Counted from the first letter of the stretch, positions 1-8,218 are shown. The stretch is 32,540 nucleotides of DNA from Blautia sp. (GCA_017475035.1 JAFVGK010000149.1:1-32540), one strand, 5' to 3'. Translations and numbers: made by a program. The notes: a model not told the origin generated them from the sequence alone.

Positions 1-102
1 CAGGTTGTTCTCCGAGGCGATCTCGCCCAGCTCTTTTTCCCCTTGGAGAACCTCCAGAACGATCTTCGCCTTGTACTGCGCTGTGTACTGTCTGTGTGCC
101 AT
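1..102 (-). CDS. IS3-family transposase OrfA, N-terminal fragment cut by window edge
   Basis: Reading the minus strand from the ATG at 100-102 gives 34 codons that run off the window. The peptide begins MAHRQYTAQYKAKIVLEVLQ and continues with GEKELGEIASENNL. This is the first helix-turn-helix segment of IS3-family OrfA proteins, which bind the element's terminal repeats. An RBS-like AAGGAG lies a few bases upstream on the minus strand. OrfB and the other end of the element must lie left of the window. The outer end of the element probably falls near 144, where a TGAACATGG-type terminus reads outward into the 3' end of the ABC transporter gene. Family assignment is from the visible motif only. 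Confidence 0.8.
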   Translation of the reverse strand, partial: MAHRQYTAQYKAKIVLEVLQGEKELGEIASENNL

Positions 103-127
103 GGTATGCGCTCCTTTCTCTGTCTGC

Positions 128-1990
128 TCAGTATACCATGTTCACGTGCGTTTTGGCAGGGGTGGTCTGGATTGCTGGGACCATTATAGCCTCTGTGGGA
201 TCCACCTGCGAGATCCGCCATTTGACTGCCTGATTATATTCTTTCCACATCCGGGCATACAGGCCGTTTGCCTGTACCAAATCTGTATGGGTTCCTTCCT
301 CGGAGACCTTTCCGTTATCCAGTACGATGATCTTGTCCGCGCCGATGACTGTGGACAGTCGATGGGCGATCATGATGACCGTGCGTCCTTTTGTAAGCGT
401 TGCAAAGGCCTTCTGCATCATGGCTTCGTTTTCAGGATCAGCAAACGCGGTTGCCTCATCCAGCACAACGATCGGCGCGTCTTTCAAAATGGCTCTCGCC
501 AGCGCCACACGCTGCTGTTCACCGCCGGAAAGGTAAGTTCCCTCCGTCCCGATGATGGTATCCATACCGTCAGGCAGCTTTTCAAGGATATCATCGCATT
601 GTGCTGCAGAGAGTGCCGCCCGGACCTCATCGCGGGTCGCTTCAGGCCTGGCGGCTCTGACATTCTCCAGAATACTGGTCTTGAACAGACGGTTATTCTG
701 GAAGACAAAAGCCACCTGATCCATCAGCACGTGTGGGTCAGCCTCCCTGACATCGACACCGCCCACAAGAATGCTGCCGGAAGTGACATCCCAGAACCGG
801 GGAATGAGGCTCGCTGCCGTTGTTTTGCCGCCGCCGGAAGGCCCGACCAAAGCTACAGTCTGTCCAGGTTCCACCTTGAAGGATACATGATCAAGGGCAG
901 GGATCGCTGCTCCGGCGTAAGTGAAGCTTACATCCCTGAATTCAACACTGTTGTCTTTCGGAACCTGGGGGTGGTCTGTAATCTTAAGGACCGGCGCACT
1001 CAAGACCTCGCTGATCCTTCCGAGTGCTGTGCCGGCCAGCATCATACCGCTGGCGGCAAACATGACCTTTGCCAGCGCTGTGGAGATGATGGCAGAGAAT
1101 ACAGCATAGAAAGCAAAGTTGGTCACAAAGCCCGCAAAGCTGCCGGAGGCAAGGGTTGCCGGTGCCAGAAGGAGTGCCACTGGAACCAGAAAGACAAAGG
1201 CTCCTTCGGTAAAGGTCAGGTTCACGGACTGGGGCACTTTGCAGACATCCGCCTGATAATGCTCTGCCTTTGCGCTGTAATCTTCGATGGCCTGCTTAAA
1301 AGCCTTAAAGGAATATACGGTCTGCTGGAACACCTTGACCACGGGGATCCCGCGGACATATTCCGTACCCGCTTTACTCATTACATCCTGGGCTGCCTGG
1401 TATTCCGCCATGAGCCCGGCATTTTTTCCGCCCATCATCGTGGCCATGGCCACGACAGATACAACTGCTGCCAGCAGGCAGGAGGCCCCCATACGCCAGT
1501 CAAAAACAAACATCAGGACCAGCATGGCAATAAACATGGCCACAGTTCCGACGATGTCTGCCAGGTTGTGGGCAAGCAGGGTTTCTGTTTCGGAGGCTGC
1601 TCCGTCCAGACGGTTTCGAAGAAGCCCGGAAGCATTGGAATCGAAGAAGCCCAAAGGAGTCTTCATGAGGTGCTTCATTCCAGCCTTACGGATATTGGAA
1701 GCCGTCCGGAAGGCTGCCAGATGCGTACACATGAGTGCCGCGAAATAAACAACAATCCCTGCTACGGCAAACCCAAAGGCCATCCAGCCATATCTCGCAA
1801 TACCCGCGGCTTCTGTCCAGTTCGGTGCGACAGCAATCAGATTCCGCGCCACCAGCCAAATGCAGATGTACGGGAGCATTCCGAGCACCATGGCAACCGC
1901 TGAAAGGCCAAGGCCCAGGAAAGTCAGGCCTTTATAGCTGCCAGAATATCCAAGCAACACGGCCAGGTCGCTTTTTTTCTTTTCTTTCAT
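128..1990 (-). CDS. Half-size ABC exporter (membrane domain plus ATPase)
   Basis: This 620-aa protein fuses an N-terminal membrane domain to a nucleotide-binding domain. The membrane domain (about residues 15-330) has hydrophobic segments near 20-50, 68-92, 140-185 and 262-320. The ATPase domain carries Walker A GPSGGGKTT near 382, Q-loop VFQNN, signature LSGGEQQR near 487, Walker B IVVLDEAT near 507 and the H-loop AHR near 543. Such half transporters act in the inner membrane as dimers. This one resembles the siderophore-type IrtA/YbtP group, but substrate is not readable. No partner subunit is in the window; it may lie beyond the insertion sequence. RBS GGAAGG precedes the ATG. A GTTAGC-N4-GCTAAC operator is 48 bp upstream. 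After the usual end (..EYNQAVKWRIS) there is an odd tail; the last residues NMVY and the stop lie in sequence that looks like the insertion-sequence end. Confidence 0.9.
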   Translation of the reverse strand: MKEKKKSDLAVLLGYSGSYKGLTFLGLGLSAVAMVLGMLPYICIWLVARNLIAVAPNWTEAAGIARYGWMAFGFAVAGIVVYFAALMCTHLAAFRTASNIRKAGMKHLMKTPLGFFDSNASGLLRNRLDGAASETETLLAHNLADIVGTVAMFIAMLVLMFVFDWRMGASCLLAAVVSVVAMATMMGGKNAGLMAEYQAAQDVMSKAGTEYVRGIPVVKVFQQTVYSFKAFKQAIEDYSAKAEHYQADVCKVPQSVNLTFTEGAFVFLVPVALLLAPATLASGSFAGFVTNFAFYAVFSAIISTALAKVMFAASGMMLAGTALGRISEVLSAPVLKITDHPQVPKDNSVEFRDVSFTYAGAAIPALDHVSFKVEPGQTVALVGPSGGGKTTAASLIPRFWDVTSGSILVGGVDVREADPHVLMDQVAFVFQNNRLFKTSILENVRAARPEATRDEVRAALSAAQCDDILEKLPDGMDTIIGTEGTYLSGGEQQRVALARAILKDAPIVVLDEATAFADPENEAMMQKAFATLTKGRTVIMIAHRLSTVIGADKIIVLDNGKVSEEGTHTDLVQANGLYARMWKEYNQAVKWRISQVDPTEAIMVPAIQTTPAKTHVNMVY

Positions 1991-2037
1991 AAACTACCTT
2001 CCTTCTCTTTGATTTTAACTGAATATATCCCGGGTTG

Positions 2038-2053
2038 GTTAGCTTTAGCTAAC
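2038..2053. promoter_or_regulatory. Operator dyad upstream of the ABC exporter
   Basis: GTTAGC-TTTA-GCTAAC is a perfect 6-bp inverted repeat with a 4-bp spacer, placed 48 bp before the exporter start. The same dyad occurs at 9686-9701 and, with one mismatch, at 9991-10006. It is probably the binding site of a dimeric repressor shared by the exporter and the methyltransferase operon. The regulator is not identified. Confidence 0.65.
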
Positions 2054-2063
2054 TATCAGCCGG

Positions 2064-2102
2064 TAAAAAACGCTTTCTCATTCTGTTGACACGGAAAGCG
2101 TT
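2064..2102 (-). terminator. Intrinsic terminator of the methyltransferase operon
   Basis: On the minus strand a 9-bp stem (AACGCTTTC paired with GAAAGCGTT, arms at 2094-2102 and 2069-2077) is followed by a run of T. It lies 9 bp after the last gene of the operon (stop at 2111) and before the exporter operator. This suggests that the exporter is transcribed separately from the ten-gene operon. Confidence 0.8.
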
Positions 2103-2110
2103 ATTATTGT

Positions 2111-2905
2111 CTATTTCTTTCCAACAAGCAGTGTCGAACCCGCAAGTCCCAGCCAGGCAGCTTCTTTTTTACCCATAAAGGTGCCGTCTGTGGTGTCGAT
2201 CAGACGCACTTCTTCATAGCCCTCTGCTTTCAGTTTCTTTACAAAGGCCTCCATATCGCCGTAGCGTGCGGGGCTCATTAGGTCATGTATTGCGAAGGTG
2301 CCGCCCTTTTTCAATACCCGCAAGGTCTCCAGAAGGAGTTTCTGCTTATCATGTCCGCTAATGTTGTGATAAACATAGTTGCTGGTGACGGCATCGAAGC
2401 TTTCGTCTTTATAGGGCAGATGGATCGCATTTACTTCTTCAAAGCGGACATTGGTGACGCCTTCGGCTTTCGCATTGTCTTCACAGCGATTCTTTGTGAA
2501 AACCGCCTTGTACGCGCCGGACCAGATATCGCAGCCCACCATGGTCGCTTTCGGATTCTGCTTTGCGGCGGCGATCGTCAGCGCCCCACTGCCGCAGCCC
2601 ACGTCAAGCCCCGTTCCGCCGTCCGGAAGCGTAACGTATTTCGCCGTACCATCAATGATCGTCTTTGAAAGCTTCCGTTTTCCGTTGTAATCGAAGGTTT
2701 TGTGCAGCGCACCCATCCAGACCGTAAAGAACAGCAGGACCAGCGTGCCGATCCCGAAAACGATCCCGCAGACCTGTCTCGGTGTTCCGTGAAGGATCGT
2801 TCCTGTCGCACCGAGCAGCATGAAAGCCGCAAATGCGACAATGGTTCCGCCTGCCAGCCCACACACCATGCTCTTCGGTACCCAGTTCTTATAATCCGGT
2901 TTCAT
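2111..2905 (-). CDS. Membrane-anchored class I SAM-dependent methyltransferase
   Basis: This 264-aa protein is predicted to transfer a methyl group from S-adenosylmethionine to an unknown substrate. Two hydrophobic segments (about residues 13-36 and 44-66) would anchor it in the membrane. A Rossmann-type methyltransferase domain follows, with motif I GLDVGCGSGALT near residue 98, an acidic GCDIW strand end and the post-motif region VLKKGGTFAIHD. The membrane hairpin is unusual for this fold and suggests a membrane-bound or lipid-like substrate. It is the last gene of the operon. Its ATG overlaps the stop of the upstream hydrolase (ATGA), which points to translational coupling, and AGGTGG serves as RBS. 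It resembles clostridial UbiE/Methyltransf_11-type proteins. The substrate cannot be inferred. Confidence 0.85.
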   Translation of the reverse strand: MKPDYKNWVPKSMVCGLAGGTIVAFAAFMLLGATGTILHGTPRQVCGIVFGIGTLVLLFFTVWMGALHKTFDYNGKRKLSKTIIDGTAKYVTLPDGGTGLDVGCGSGALTIAAAKQNPKATMVGCDIWSGAYKAVFTKNRCEDNAKAEGVTNVRFEEVNAIHLPYKDESFDAVTSNYVYHNISGHDKQKLLLETLRVLKKGGTFAIHDLMSPARYGDMEAFVKKLKAEGYEEVRLIDTTDGTFMGKKEAAWLGLAGSTLLVGKK

Positions 2906-3768
2906 TTGACTGCCACCTTTCTGAGAAGAACACTTCTCGCGCTTTTTTCCGTATCATCATCTTCTATGTATCCGTCATACGGAGCAGACGGATCCGTATA
3001 TTTCTTCGTGAACGGTTTGCAGATCTCTGTTCTATGCCGGAAGGCAAAGTCCAGATTATCTGTCCATCCGGTATGTCCGGTAATGATCTTGATGGGAGTA
3101 TTCCTTGCACGAAGATTCTTCTCCAGCTGCTCAAGCGACTGTACTGCCAGCTTGTTGTCCTCCGCCAGCGTACTGATGAAGCTGTAGCCGCCGTCCGCAC
3201 CGAACCAGATCGTATCTCCGGTGAAAAGGTACTCGTCATCGATCAGGTAGACCATGTGGCCCCAGGTATGCCCCGGGACCAGGATACACTCAATTTTGAT
3301 ATCCTCGATATGGATCACTTCACCGTCTTTCAATAGCGTCCTTCGGTTATCCGTTTTGACCAGAGGTAACTTATATGCCCCATGGAACACCTTCCTTCTG
3401 ACCTCGCCGGTCAGATACCGGTTTTCGATCTCCCCGATATAGACCGTTGCATCTTTGAACAGAAGATCGCTGTCCCGCTCCAGGGCACCGACATGATCTG
3501 TATCCTGGTGAGTAATCAGGATATGCCGGATCGTCGCCGGATCCAGGTCCAGCCATCCCATTTTTTCCTGCAAACGTGCATAGTTGTAGCCTGCATCGAT
3601 CATGATGGTGGTGCCGTTCTTCGTATAGAAGAAGATATTGGCGATCCACTCACGGACGCAGCTGACGTGCTCATCGATGTGTCCTGTGTTCAGCGGTTTG
3701 AAAATCGCCTTTCCGCGAAACAGCATGCTCATCGATTTCTTTTGATGTTCCGAATCTTTTCGTGCCAT
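2902..3768 (-). CDS. Metallo-beta-lactamase-fold hydrolase
   Basis: This 288-aa protein has the metal-binding signature of the metallo-beta-lactamase superfamily. The first motif is H87-Q-D89-T-D91-H92, an HxDxDH variant of the usual HxHxDH. Later ligands are H167 (PGHTWGH), D185 (TGDT) and a histidine in TGHTGWTD near the C-terminus. Members hydrolyse diverse esters, thioesters, lactones and phosphodiesters in the cytoplasm, so the exact reaction is open. GGAGGG precedes the ATG by a normal spacing. It overlaps the next gene by four bases and follows a small membrane protein gene by 12 bp, so it is firmly inside the operon. The aspartate in the first motif is seen in some family branches and may alter metal preference. 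Confidence 0.85.
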   Translation of the reverse strand: MARKDSEHQKKSMSMLFRGKAIFKPLNTGHIDEHVSCVREWIANIFFYTKNGTTIMIDAGYNYARLQEKMGWLDLDPATIRHILITHQDTDHVGALERDSDLLFKDATVYIGEIENRYLTGEVRRKVFHGAYKLPLVKTDNRRTLLKDGEVIHIEDIKIECILVPGHTWGHMVYLIDDEYLFTGDTIWFGADGGYSFISTLAEDNKLAVQSLEQLEKNLRARNTPIKIITGHTGWTDNLDFAFRHRTEICKPFTKKYTDPSAPYDGYIEDDDTEKSARSVLLRKVAVK

Positions 3769-3780
3769 ATCTGATCCCTC

Positions 3781-4260
3781 CTAAAAAAGCAATACGATGA
3801 TTCCGGCTACAATGGCCGCCCCGGCGATCCAGATCAGCGTCAGGATTCCGCGTTTCTTCAGGATCTGAGGCCAGGTTTGTACGAATGAGATTTCTTCCGT
3901 GCCGGGGATGATCCAGAACCGGCTGTGACCGACCCAGAGACGGTCAATCACGATCCCGTCGTACCAGTTCATAACCTCAAGGAAGAGAAGCGCCTGCAGG
4001 TATGCCGGCAAGAAACTTTGCACCCCATTCCAGACGCGGATCATCAGGATCAGAGCTGCCGCCATGACTGCGAAAAAGGCTGTCATAAAGCGTTTCCGCT
4101 TCCTTGCGACCGTTTCCCGATCTGTCAGTCCCAGTTCATAAACCTTTTCCTGAACCGGTTTGGGATAGAAATATAAACCGTTCAGTGCATTGTTCCCCAC
4201 ACCGACCTTCACCATCAGCGTAAACAGGGCACAATACAAAGCAAGCTGCAGGATGATCAT
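3781..4260 (-). CDS. Small integral membrane protein, paralogue A
   Basis: This 159-aa protein has an N-terminal hydrophobic helix, a soluble loop containing YPKPVQEKVYELG, two central helices and a C-terminal helix. The second half holds an aspartate pair in WYDGIVIDRLW followed by IPGTEE. The proteins at 6558-7064 and 7089-7586 share the same length, topology and aspartate pair, so the operon carries three related copies. No catalytic motif is recognised. The start is two bases after the stop of the upstream gene, indicating coupling. The role could be a membrane enzyme or transporter subunit acting on the pathway product; that is inference only. Confidence 0.8.
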   Translation of the reverse strand: MIILQLALYCALFTLMVKVGVGNNALNGLYFYPKPVQEKVYELGLTDRETVARKRKRFMTAFFAVMAAALILMIRVWNGVQSFLPAYLQALLFLEVMNWYDGIVIDRLWVGHSRFWIIPGTEEISFVQTWPQILKKRGILTLIWIAGAAIVAGIIVLLF

Positions 4261-4262
4261 CT

Positions 4263-4979
4263 TCAGTCCTTTCTCACACTGCGAAGAAGACCGTTTCCTG
4301 CCTTCACGAGCCCATACTCCGCTGCGATGGGATTCTTATCTCCGACAATGCAGTAGTCACAGCAGTCTGACGTCACACAGGTCCCTTCCCGGATCAACGC
4401 CGCGTGGATCGCCTGCATGGCCAGATGGTCGCAGTTGCACAGGACCGGCAGCACGTCCTCCATGTGATGGCGTTTCGCAAACTCCGCATTGGGGCACTGG
4501 GTAAAACTGTAGCGGATGATGCCCCTTTCTTTATCGTAAGAGCAGCTGCCCATGCGGAAGGACTCCGGGAATGTTTTGATCTCTTCGACGCGAATGTCGT
4601 TGGCTTTCTGAAAGATCTTGGCGGCCAGCTTGTTGTCCGGTTTCCGGTTCAGATCGAACACCTTGCTCATCAGGACAAACGATCCGAAAAAGCTCTGATA
4701 GATATCCTGCTGCACTTCTTCAAGTGGCGGTTTTTCCGGAATGACCTCGTACCAGGCAAAGATCAGGATTGGGTCATAAATGCTGGTCGTGATCTTCAGG
4801 TCCTTCAGCGCCGGTTCGTCCTTTAAGTATTCGCAGTACTGAAGCTGCACCTTCTCCCAGAGCTGCGCCGCACTCTGCTTGTCGTAATAACGGCGCAGAA
4901 GCTTCTGCACACACTTCTTGGCGTTCTTTGAATACACCTTGTGTTTTGTCAGATCGATTGGCAGATCCTTCTCTTTCAT
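4263..4979 (-). CDS. L-2-amino-thiazoline-4-carboxylic acid hydrolase-like protein
   Basis: This 238-aa protein resembles the ATC hydrolase family (Pfam ATC_hydrolase). The recognisable region is the C-terminal half: a cysteine in QCPNAEFAKRH, then VLPVLCNCDHLAMQAIHAALIREGTC and a CCDYC cluster. The name of the family comes from a Pseudomonas enzyme that opens the thiazoline ring of an L-cysteine precursor, but many members lie in clostridial gene clusters with methyltransferases and their reaction is not known. Conserved Cys and His suggest a thiol-dependent or metal-dependent activity. It sits between a methyltransferase gene and a membrane protein gene with short gaps. An AGAGGA motif precedes the ATG. 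A thiazoline- or cysteine-derived substrate is plausible but unproven. Confidence 0.75.
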   Translation of the reverse strand: MKEKDLPIDLTKHKVYSKNAKKCVQKLLRRYYDKQSAAQLWEKVQLQYCEYLKDEPALKDLKITTSIYDPILIFAWYEVIPEKPPLEEVQQDIYQSFFGSFVLMSKVFDLNRKPDNKLAAKIFQKANDIRVEEIKTFPESFRMGSCSYDKERGIIRYSFTQCPNAEFAKRHHMEDVLPVLCNCDHLAMQAIHAALIREGTCVTSDCCDYCIVGDKNPIAAEYGLVKAGNGLLRSVRKD

Positions 4980-4994
4980 AACCCGAAATCCTCT

Positions 4995-5675
4995 TTATTT
5001 CCGGCAACCAAAGCACCCGATTCCTTCCACCATTGTGACTTCCGCTTGACTGTAAAGCCCTGAAAGACGTGTACGCAGGCTTTGCTCCGTTTCGTAAGGC
5101 GGAGTGAAGAAACCCTTCGGCTGATACAGATGCCGAATGAACCAGTCCGTTCGCTTATGACCGCCCTGCACATAGAAACAGCCACAGAAGGTCCCGCCCG
5201 GCTTAAGAACCCTGTAGGTTTCCCGATACGCGCTTTCTTTGTCCGGGAAGGCGTGAAAGCCGTTGAGGGACAGCACGATATCGAAGCTTTCATCCTCAAA
5301 AGGTAATGCGCCGACGTCGCCCTGCAGGAAGGTTATATTCGTGAGGCTGAGTGCTTTCGCCTTTTCCTGTGCGGAAGCCATCATATTCTCCGAATAATCC
5401 AGGCAGGTAATGTCCGCGTCCGGAAGGTCCCGGTAAACAGGCATGGTCAGCACGCCCGTCCCGACGGGCACCTCCAGCAGCTTCCCGGAGAAATCCTCCG
5501 GGATTCCCGACAGCGCCTTTTCCAGATACCGGAGATTCTTTTCCCCGTCCATGTTCCAAACGATCTGGCAGATTGCTTTTCCGAGAATCGTGGAATAGGT
5601 CATCATCCCGTCATAGAAACTGGCATGATTGCCTGATAGCTTATAAGCGTTTTTGATCTGTTCTTTCCGGGTCAT
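4995..5675 (-). CDS. Class I SAM-dependent methyltransferase
   Basis: This 226-aa soluble protein has SAM motif I in LEVPVGTGVLTMPVY (near residue 66), an acidic CLDYS strand, FLQGDVGALPFEDESFD, and RVLKPGGTF, the usual order of a UbiE/Methyltransf_11-type enzyme. The EVPVGTG form of motif I is common in clostridial homologues. A conserved N-terminal stretch (residues 20-60) probably closes over the substrate. GGAGGA before the ATG overlaps the stop codon region of the upstream gene, which ends four bases earlier, so the two are coupled. It is one of five methyltransferases in the operon and is not closely similar in sequence to the others. The substrate is unknown. Confidence 0.88.
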   Translation of the reverse strand: MTRKEQIKNAYKLSGNHASFYDGMMTYSTILGKAICQIVWNMDGEKNLRYLEKALSGIPEDFSGKLLEVPVGTGVLTMPVYRDLPDADITCLDYSENMMASAQEKAKALSLTNITFLQGDVGALPFEDESFDIVLSLNGFHAFPDKESAYRETYRVLKPGGTFCGCFYVQGGHKRTDWFIRHLYQPKGFFTPPYETEQSLRTRLSGLYSQAEVTMVEGIGCFGCRK

Positions 5676-5679
5676 TCGC

Positions 5680-6513
5680 TTATCCTCCGAAAACGATTTT
5701 TACGATCTTCATTTTTACCAGCGTGTCGCAAAAGCGGATCATCAGCTTGTGGAACGCTCCGACGTTTTTATAGATATCCCGGTAGCCGCGCATGTAGCTT
5801 TTGGCTGTAACGGAAGAAAAATAATTGCTCCATCCGCGCAGCTCCGCCTCATCCTCCAGAGAGAAGAATGTGCTCACATCCGTGATTCCGGCCTCCTTCA
5901 GCCAGGTCTTCCGCATGAGCTTCGCCCCGCGCTTATTGCAGGCGTCGAATGCCAGCACGCCGCCGGGGAACCGCGCCGCCATCGCTCGAAACAGCTTTTT
6001 CACATCTGCTGTTTTGAAATAGTAAAACACGCCTGCGGCATAAAAGGCCGCTCCGTCCCCGGCATCGATCTGATCCATCCAGGAATAGTCATTCAGATCA
6101 CAGGCGAGATTCGTTTCCCGTTCGCCCGGCGGGAGAAGATCGTTTCGAACTTTGATCACATCCGGAAGGTCGATGTTATAGCCCCTGCACTGTCCGTTAT
6201 CCACTTTGGAAAAGGTGTCGTCCAGACCGCAGCCGAGATTCACGACCGCCGCTTCCGGGTATTCCTTCAGATATTCCTCCACCTCGCAGCGAAGGTCATA
6301 TTGCCGCTGCGCCACCTCCAAGGCCCCGAACAGACCGGCGGCGGATTCCATTTTCTTTCGCTTCTCCGCAAAATCATAGTCCAGGCTGTCACAGATCCGC
6401 TTCGCCTCAGGATCCGAGAACAGCCCCGGAAAGCGCTCAGAACACACCAGCCGCCCGAACAGCGGGATGACCAGCGTCTCCTGCACCGTGTTTTTCTCAA
6501 TGTGATATTTCAT
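5680..6513 (-). CDS. Leucine carboxyl methyltransferase-type (COG3315) O-methyltransferase
   Basis: This 277-aa protein belongs to the LCM/Ppm1-like group of SAM-dependent O-methyltransferases, often annotated as involved in polyketide biosynthesis. Visible features are the N-terminal TVQETLVIPLFGR, motif I VVNLGCGLDDTF near residue 90, an acidic YNIDLPDVI, ACDLNDYSWM, and AAGVFYYF. These enzymes methylate carboxylates or hydroxyls of small molecules. In this operon it would be one tailoring step. AAGGAGA lies at a good distance from the ATG. The gene upstream ends 44 bp away, one of the wider gaps in the operon. Family call is firm; the substrate is not known. Confidence 0.85.
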   Translation of the reverse strand: MKYHIEKNTVQETLVIPLFGRLVCSERFPGLFSDPEAKRICDSLDYDFAEKRKKMESAAGLFGALEVAQRQYDLRCEVEEYLKEYPEAAVVNLGCGLDDTFSKVDNGQCRGYNIDLPDVIKVRNDLLPPGERETNLACDLNDYSWMDQIDAGDGAAFYAAGVFYYFKTADVKKLFRAMAARFPGGVLAFDACNKRGAKLMRKTWLKEAGITDVSTFFSLEDEAELRGWSNYFSSVTAKSYMRGYRDIYKNVGAFHKLMIRFCDTLVKMKIVKIVFGG

Positions 6514-6557
6514 CTCATCGGTCTCCTTTGACTACATACATCACTCTTTCATCTATT

Positions 6558-7064
6558 TCATCGAATCAACGCCACAAGCCAACCCACCAGAACGGCAGGG
6601 ATCAGTGCGAAGATGATGCCGGGAAACAGCATACCTTTTGCGTGGAACCACTTCTGATGATAGGCTTTGTCCATATGCTCGGTGCCCTCCAGCCGGAACA
6701 TCGGAAGATTGGCGAACAGCACCCAATCAAGGAAACAGGTGTCATAGAAGCCGATCCATGCCATCAGGCCAAAGGTAAGCAAAAAGCCCTGCCAGAAGGT
6801 TTTCGCCCCGGCAACAAGTGCGCAGACCAGCAGGATCCCGGTGAAGAGCAGCACGCCGAAGCCTTTGGTCAGGATCACTTTTTTTGACCTGTAGCTTACA
6901 TCGACCCGCTTATGGGTTTTGAAATATTCCTCCTGAATATCGGGCGGATAATTATGGATGCTCGCGGGGCTGTACTTTCTGTCGCCGCGATAATAGGTAA
7001 ATATGATCGCCGTAAAAATCGCCGCAAAGACGATCATTTCGATCAGAATAACCCAGATGCTCAT
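6558..7064 (-). CDS. Small integral membrane protein, paralogue B
   Basis: This 168-aa protein has a hydrophobic N-terminal helix (residues 3-24), a basic and tyrosine-rich soluble loop with NYPPDIQEEYFK, two helices around residues 68-110 and a C-terminal helix. The aspartate pair occurs as FYDTCFLDWVLF, followed by LEGTEH, matching IDRLW..IPGTEE in paralogue A. It lies 25 bp from the third paralogue, with which it shares topology. GGAGG precedes the ATG. The function is not recognised. The conserved acidic residues at the membrane face could bind metal or substrate. Confidence 0.8.
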   Translation of the reverse strand: MSIWVILIEMIVFAAIFTAIIFTYYRGDRKYSPASIHNYPPDIQEEYFKTHKRVDVSYRSKKVILTKGFGVLLFTGILLVCALVAGAKTFWQGFLLTFGLMAWIGFYDTCFLDWVLFANLPMFRLEGTEHMDKAYHQKWFHAKGMLFPGIIFALIPAVLVGWLVALIR

Positions 7065-7088
7065 ATTCAGGCCTCCGTATAAATGCTA

Positions 7089-7586
7089 TCAACACAGGGT
7101 GCAGATCCACGCCGCAAGCGCGGAGACTGCGGGGAAGATCACAAACAGCTTCAGCAGCTGGCTTTTGATGTTGAACCCGTATTTTCTTCCTTCCATCACA
7201 TATGCCGCTTCGGGGTAATAATGCTGGAAAAAGTGAAATTTCAAAAGCAGGAAGTTGTCGATGAGGGCCATGTCGCAGATCTTATAGATGGTAAAAATCA
7301 GCACAAATCTCAGAAAGAACTGCCAAAACGTGAAACCGCTCCTGAAACCGTCCCAGACAGCGATCACGCCTACGCCGAGGATCATCAGAACGCTGATGAC
7401 AAACAGCGCCCATCCGATCTTCCTGGCCCCATAGAAGAGTTCTTTCTCTCTCTGCACCAGAACCTCTCTTGCTTCCTTCGGGGCGGAGGCGAAGAACTTA
7501 TTATCCTGAATAAAGGCCACGCAGGATATCAGCATCAAAGCCATCGCAGCGCAGAATACGATTGCAAGAAATACCGTTAAAAGCAT
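7089..7586 (-). CDS. Small integral membrane protein, paralogue C
   Basis: This 165-aa protein has an N-terminal helix (1-24), a soluble loop (25-55) with KEAREVLVQREKELF, two central helices and a C-terminal helix. The aspartate pair is KICDMALIDNFLLL, aligned with the same motif in the proteins at 3781-4260 and 6558-7064. It is the most diverged of the three because it lacks the GTE element. AAGGAA precedes the ATG, and the stop of the adjacent methyltransferase is six bases upstream of the start. No enzymatic motif is recognised. Confidence 0.8.
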   Translation of the reverse strand: MLLTVFLAIVFCAAMALMLISCVAFIQDNKFFASAPKEAREVLVQREKELFYGARKIGWALFVISVLMILGVGVIAVWDGFRSGFTFWQFFLRFVLIFTIYKICDMALIDNFLLLKFHFFQHYYPEAAYVMEGRKYGFNIKSQLLKLFVIFPAVSALAAWICTLC

Positions 7587-7592
7587 GATTCC

Positions 7593-8216
7593 TTATTTCC
7601 TCGCCAGTACCGTGATCCACGGCTTGGACGGATGATGATCGCTCGTGACTTCCGAAAAGCCCGCAGCCCTCAGCACTGCTTCAATCTCCTCTGCCGTGTG
7701 ATTTTTCATGCCGTCAATGATCTTTTCAAACTTGAGACTTGTAGGATCGGTCCCGTCGGACTCGTTGCAGATCAAAAAATATCCGTCAGGCCTGAGTACC
7801 TTGGCGACCTGCGCAAAGCACTTTTCCAGCCCTGGCCAGAAGTAGATGGTTTCGAAAGCCGTTGCGAGATCGAAAGATTCAGCAGGAAGCTGAAGATCCG
7901 ACACATCCCCCTGCAGGACATCGCACCGTCCCACAGCGATCATGGCCTTGTTATAGTCCTTTGCCTTCTCCACAGACAGCTCGGAATAGTCTATCGCCGT
8001 TACATGCGCTTTCGGAAACATTTTCAGCAGTTCGCCTGCATTCCGGCCGCCACCGCAACCCAGATCCACGGTGTTGTCCGGATGGATTGCAGGCAAGTGC
8101 GTAAAGCCCCAGTCTGCAAGCTTCGCATGTCCGGAGTTCATGCTGCTTAGCATCATTTTTCCTAAGAAGCCGTCTGGCTTTCGCGTTTGACTCACAAATT
8201 TCTTAAACAATCCCAT
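7593..8216 (-). CDS. Class I SAM-dependent methyltransferase
   Basis: This 207-aa methyltransferase has motif I TVDLGCGGGRNAGELL near residue 50, AIDYS at the end of strand 2, LQGDVSDLQLPAESFD and KVLRPDGYFLICNE. An ATG at 8222 is in frame, but the GGAGGA motif abuts it directly. The ATG at 8216 has a normal spacing of about six bases, so that start is preferred. The upstream hydrolase stop lies between these two ATGs, so translation is coupled. It resembles clostridial proteins annotated as Methyltransf_11/25 domain. The C-terminal domain contains DHHPSKPWITVLARK, a tail typical of this subgroup. The substrate is unknown. Confidence 0.87.
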   Translation of the reverse strand: MGLFKKFVSQTRKPDGFLGKMMLSSMNSGHAKLADWGFTHLPAIHPDNTVDLGCGGGRNAGELLKMFPKAHVTAIDYSELSVEKAKDYNKAMIAVGRCDVLQGDVSDLQLPAESFDLATAFETIYFWPGLEKCFAQVAKVLRPDGYFLICNESDGTDPTSLKFEKIIDGMKNHTAEEIEAVLRAAGFSEVTSDHHPSKPWITVLARK

Positions 8217-8218
8217 TC

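Noticed and set aside
5-1903. Long plus-strand frame opposite the ABC exporter
   Set aside because: It is Cys/His/Arg-rich, lacks a domain, and mirrors a gene with all ABC motifs on the other strand.
5653-6531. 292-codon plus-strand frame opposite the COG3315 methyltransferase
   Set aside because: It is the shadow of a gene with clear SAM motifs and RBS on the minus strand.
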